Below are positions 60,822 through 64,000 of a DNA stretch of 64,000 nucleotides, piece by piece (positions within the stretch are counted from its first letter, which is position 1; each line of letters begins with the position of its first letter). The notes beneath the pieces were generated by a model. The model was not told the origin of the DNA, did not search any database, and saw only the letters and a program-made list of their open reading frames with translations. The position numbers and the translations under genes were made by a program. Source of the stretch: Desulfovibrio intestinalis (lineage in GTDB: Bacteria; Desulfobacterota; Desulfovibrionia; Desulfovibrionales; Desulfovibrionaceae); NCBI RefSeq assembly GCF_014202345.1, contig NZ_JACHGO010000009.1, positions 29,133 to 93,132 of the forward strand, read 5' to 3'.

Positions 60822-63449
60822 ATGAATGACTTAAGAAAAATAAACGATATTGCCAGAAGATTTAAGATGAATATTACCCTTGGTGAATGTTCTTCTGCCA
60901 CTCTTGGAGGAGCGCAGGAAAGACATTGCAATACTCCGACACCTGTAAAAAATGCAACGCTGGATGCCACTGCCAGTCCAGCGTTGGCTCCAATGTGGGC
61001 GTATACCCCAGCATGGAACTATTCCTATCACGGCTCATTTAACCGCACATATAAACGAACTGACTTCTTACATCTTATTGCTAAATGGCCTTCGTCGCAT
61101 AAGTCAGCCACCTGCCCGATGGGCGTTGACTTACAGGGGAGGCATCCCTTCTCGCATTCTTTTGGAGCCGCTATCGGTGGCGCTACCATATCGAATAATT
61201 ACGGATTAGAAGATGAACTTGTCCTTGAAACTATTTTTGAAGCGCTTCTTGAACGTGAGGCTACCTCTCAGTTTTACGAAAAAACAGATAACAACTACAT
61301 TAAGCTGGTCACACTCACCAGAGACGAAGACGTACAGCTCTTCGTTTCAGTTGAGGCTGATGGTAAGCCACGCTGGAGAATAAACTATGGCAGTACTACA
61401 GGCACCACATGGACACGGCTGATCTCTATTGTTTTTAACTTGTCCCACAGGGATGCCTTGGCGACTCTGGCCAATATCCTGAACATGAGCTTTGATAACC
61501 TTTCTAAGCTTTCCAGTGATAGGCACACCGCTGAACTCAATGGTGGATCGCGGCTAATCGAAGATGTGCCAGCCTCTCTTCATCTGCCTGGACTTCCGGC
61601 TGGATCGGCTTGCGCTGAGCTGATGGAGAAAAAGTACATCTACGGCAATGCTGGTCAGATAATCGGAGCCATCCTGCGCTATCGGTTGAATGGAAATGAT
61701 TTCTGCCTGCCTGCCACTGTTGGTCATGGGGTTCTTTGCATGGGGAAATACAAGCCGACAGCCCACTTCCTCAATCAACACCTTATGGACAAGTACCAGT
61801 TCGCCAAAATTATTTTTTGCCAGGATATGCGCACAGCCCTTTCCCTTGAGCGTATATTTGGCGAAACCCGAGGCGATAGCGCCGAAAAATGCATTGTGAC
61901 AGCCCATCTCGGAGATGATCTTTCTGTGCTGCCTTGGAATTACTTTCATGGTCATGAGGTTGTGTTTATCCCTGCTCCGACAAAAGAATGCATGGCGCTA
62001 GTCAAATTGTACAAGGATTACATTGCAGGCGCACAGGCTAAGAGTTTCCGTATCTATTCTGGCTTTTTTCTGCACTCCCAGCCAGGCTGTGACCTGACAG
62101 GCCATGTGGAAGGCATCACAGATGCCGAGGAAGAACTGCTGCACAAGGCTGTGTGGCTTGATACCGTTGAGCGTCCCACGTGGCTGATGGAACAGGTGGT
62201 CAAGCGGGGCGTTTCCTACGATGAATTCGTGGCATGGGGGCAGAAGCTGGGCATTTTCAAAAAGCCAAAAGAGCAGAGCAAAAACAACGAGGCCTCCTCG
62301 TGTAACTCTTTATCTCTGTTTCAACCTCGCATTGGCTTGACAGCAACACCGCTGACGAACGTCACGGATGTTACCACCAAGCAGATCGTTGTACCGGGTG
62401 GTATCACCTTACTGCATGGCTTGAAGGATTCCGGTAAAAGCATCACCTGCATTTCCGCTGCCAAGGCTATCATCACCGGTGAAGGGTTGTTTGAGGTTTT
62501 TACTGCAGGGGAATCCAGAAATATTCTGTATTTGGATAGTGAGACACCACAGGATCTTCTTACAGAACGACTTGATCAGTTTGGCCTTCTTGAAGAGATT
62601 GGCAATCGCCTGTTTCTGCTCTCAAAGTTTGACCTCCAAGGCAACGACCTTGCCTTCTCCATTATGGACCAGAAATTCCGTGACTATGTGGAAGACATCA
62701 TGCGTGCGCAGAACTGCGGCTATCTCGTGCTGGACAATCTTACTTCCCTTATGGACGATGGCAGCATCTATCATTCCACCACCGTCAGTAAACTTTTTGA
62801 AGACTGGATTGACAACCTGGCAAGACAAGGTCTTGGAGTGGTCATGGTCAGTCACACTCAAGAAGGCCCCAGCGCGGGTACCGCCGCTGCAAAAACACGA
62901 GGCTGTGAGGAGTTTTCCATTCGTGCGCATACTGAAATCGTATTAGTTCGGGGTACGGAAATATTGGAGAAGAAACTCGGAACAGAAGTCGTGCAGCATA
63001 AAGCTACGCAGGATGGATTAACGGTTGGTATTTGTTTTAAGGTCTGCAAAGTAGCTTGCATCCTCCAGAAAAAGACCTTCTGGCTGCATCTGCCACTAGG
63101 GGCTTCGGAATGGGAATTACTGGCCGCCACCGGTGTGGACGGCAAGGAGATTAAAGTCTCATCTGAAAAAAAGGAAACCTGCATTGAGCCTACGCTCGAC
63201 GAGGGGCTCCCTCCCACAGTAATGGGAGATCTACCTACTCAGACGACCAAACATTCTCTTTCCCCTGATCAGAAAAAAACTCTTGGGATTTTGCAAAAAG
63301 GTTCTGCCAAGTGCAAAGAAATCCAGCAGCAATTGGATGTTTGCGAAGATAAGACGCGCGATCTCTTAAAGTCTCTTATCGATGTTGGTATGGTTACCAA
63401 AGAAGGCCAAGGGAAGGCGACTTACTACGCCTTGAAGTCCTCATCGTAG
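60822..63449 (+). CDS. Primase/helicase-type ATPase of a mobile element (RepA-like AAA)
   Basis: 875 residues. The N-terminal half has no clear zinc finger but a TOPRIM-like stretch (FAKIIFCQDMRTALSLERIFG, ~328-348). The C-terminal half is a RecA-fold RepA-like helicase: Walker A GLKDSGKS (533-540) in GGITLLHGLKDSGKSITCIS, DSETPQ (motif 1a), Walker B YLVLDNLTS (~636-644) and MVSHTQEG (motif 3). A small winged-helix domain ends the protein (LSPDQKKTLGILQKGSAKCK). Layout is that of satellite, phage or plasmid replication proteins. ATG 60822 with GGAG. Third gene right of tRNA-fMet. It carries fewer GC-rich codons than the chromosome genes. Confidence 0.78.
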   Translation: MNDLRKINDIARRFKMNITLGECSSATLGGAQERHCNTPTPVKNATLDATASPALAPMWAYTPAWNYSYHGSFNRTYKRTDFLHLIAKWPSSHKSATCPMGVDLQGRHPFSHSFGAAIGGATISNNYGLEDELVLETIFEALLEREATSQFYEKTDNNYIKLVTLTRDEDVQLFVSVEADGKPRWRINYGSTTGTTWTRLISIVFNLSHRDALATLANILNMSFDNLSKLSSDRHTAELNGGSRLIEDVPASLHLPGLPAGSACAELMEKKYIYGNAGQIIGAILRYRLNGNDFCLPATVGHGVLCMGKYKPTAHFLNQHLMDKYQFAKIIFCQDMRTALSLERIFGETRGDSAEKCIVTAHLGDDLSVLPWNYFHGHEVVFIPAPTKECMALVKLYKDYIAGAQAKSFRIYSGFFLHSQPGCDLTGHVEGITDAEEELLHKAVWLDTVERPTWLMEQVVKRGVSYDEFVAWGQKLGIFKKPKEQSKNNEASSCNSLSLFQPRIGLTATPLTNVTDVTTKQIVVPGGITLLHGLKDSGKSITCISAAKAIITGEGLFEVFTAGESRNILYLDSETPQDLLTERLDQFGLLEEIGNRLFLLSKFDLQGNDLAFSIMDQKFRDYVEDIMRAQNCGYLVLDNLTSLMDDGSIYHSTTVSKLFEDWIDNLARQGLGVVMVSHTQEGPSAGTAAAKTRGCEEFSIRAHTEIVLVRGTEILEKKLGTEVVQHKATQDGLTVGICFKVCKVACILQKKTFWLHLPLGASEWELLAATGVDGKEIKVSSEKKETCIEPTLDEGLPPTVMGDLPTQTTKHSLSPDQKKTLGILQKGSAKCKEIQQQLDVCEDKTRDLLKSLIDVGMVTKEGQGKATYYALKSSS

Positions 63450-63470
63450 GGCGCCATTCGATACAATCGC

Positions 63471-63512
63471 AGATCCCCCTGAATACGGCTTGTATTCGTG
63501 GGGATCTCTTTG
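63471..63512 (+). terminator. Terminator of the element operon
   Basis: AGATCCCC (63471-63478) with GGGGATCT (63500-63507), an inner GAATAC/GTATTC stem, then CTTTGTTT. It ends the helicase gene transcript. Confidence 0.8.
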
Positions 63513-63921
63513 TTTGGGGCTCCAATATTCTGAATGTCGCCCGTCTTGCTCATGATTTGCCTTGAGAGCAACAGGTTTTGCCCTTCGAAATCGCTGGATT
63601 TGTACTGTAAATACCCTGGAAAATCATGTCTCGGCTTTAGCTCATGTCAATAATTTCAGGATATTGAACTAGCAGGTGTTTCCTGCTGCTGCTCAGTAAA
63701 AGGCTTGTCATTTTGACTGGCTTCTGTGCCTCCTGGAGCACTCTCGGCACAGTCCAGTCGGTCAGATGTTATTGGCCATCTGTCACTGATTCTTCTTGAT
63801 ACCCATACTGGCAGCTACTAAATCTTTGGGCGCTCACAAAGCTGTTCTACTTGCATAGGTCATGGCGCTTAGCTCATTCATTAAGGTCCTTTCAGCAGAA
63901 GAAGCTGTAAACCTCCCCAAG
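63513..63921. other. Gene-poor tail of the element
   Basis: 409 bases. A minus-strand open frame from about 63811 to a stop at 63656 reads protein-like (RRISDRWPITSDRLDCAESA) but has no start codon with a ribosome site; it may be the decayed end of a gene. The IS3-family end begins near 63906, where a TG-starting terminal repeat is possible. Confidence 0.4.
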
Positions 63922-63999
63922 TTAGTGCCACCCGAAGGTAGAGACTTTCTGGGGTGAATTGATTTCCAAATACTCAGCCGGAGGAATGTTGCCCAAGGA
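63922..63999 (-). CDS. IS3-family transposase, C-terminal end only
   Basis: The last 25 codons of a minus-strand frame that enters from beyond the window: SLGNIPPAEYLEINSPQ then a short tail ending WH-stop at 63922-63924. The S-L-G-x-(x)-P-A-E-Y pattern is the usual end of IS3-group OrfB integrases. The rest of the insertion sequence is outside the window, so integrity cannot be judged. Confidence 0.55.
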   Translation of the reverse strand, partial: SLGNIPPAEYLEINSPQKVSTFGWH

Positions 64000-64000
64000 C

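Noticed and set aside
63656..63811. Small minus-strand gene between the helicase terminator and the IS end
   Set aside because: No start codon with a ribosome site; at best a remnant.

Overview
The window looks like a chromosomal segment of a GC-rich sulfate reducer of the family Desulfovibrionaceae, most likely a Desulfovibrio related to D. desulfuricans. The reasons are indirect: a cobaltochelatase CbiK with a signal peptide (the periplasmic form described in Desulfovibrio), an HypF protein for hydrogenase maturation, a large RTX-like surface protein with a Desulfovibrio-style N-terminal module, and housekeeping genes with strong Shine-Dalgarno sites. No rRNA is present to confirm the genus.

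Layout. 1-7.1 kb: translation genes (prfA, rpmE, serS, the rRNA methyltransferase tlyA), a DUF1385 membrane protein and a three-gene envelope operon (lipoprotein, TPR protein, small protein). 7.2-12.7 kb: a leftward run of a monooxygenase-like protein, L-serine dehydratase, a C_GCAxxG_C_C redox protein, a GT-B-like surface-carbohydrate protein and mtnA; the last three are tightly coupled. 12.8-19.3 kb: a rightward amino-acid block (aminotransferase, homoserine dehydrogenase, ATP-grasp protein, YjbQ, YbaL-type antiporter) with structured, terminator-like leaders. 19.5-25 kb: DNA maintenance (dinB, EVE protein, mutL). 25.4-33.3 kb: a subtilisin autotransporter, purE, purD and an FG-GAP periplasmic protein. 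33.6-42.9 kb: an RsmB/RsmF-like methyltransferase, hypF, a cupin regulator with its acyl-CoA synthetase, SppA and two tandem paralogous periplasmic proteins. 43-50 kb: a diguanylate cyclase, ribosomal protein S1, periplasmic CbiK, a YheO-like regulator and a membrane protein. 50-59 kb: a lone 1039-residue adhesin-like protein, a phenylacetate-CoA ligase, asparaginase, a GNAT enzyme and an Fsr-like exporter.

At 59.85 kb there is an initiator tRNA-fMet gene with its own promoter and terminator. To its right the sequence becomes visibly richer in A+T and carries an AlpA/excisionase-type HTH protein, an unknown 63-residue protein and an 875-residue helicase/primase-type ATPase, then the end of an IS3-family transposase at the window edge. 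I read this as the left part of an integrated satellite or integrative element. Its integrase and right junction are not in the window.

Two families of dispersed non-coding repeats stand out. One is a GC-rich ~220-250 bp element at about 20.9, 21.3 and 43.0 kb. The other is a REP-like family built on a CTTTGAAA/TTTCAAAG palindrome plus hairpins, best seen at about 30.0, 49.0 and 59.1 kb with shorter relatives at 2.9, 28.8 and 29.4 kb. They occupy many of the gene-free stretches.
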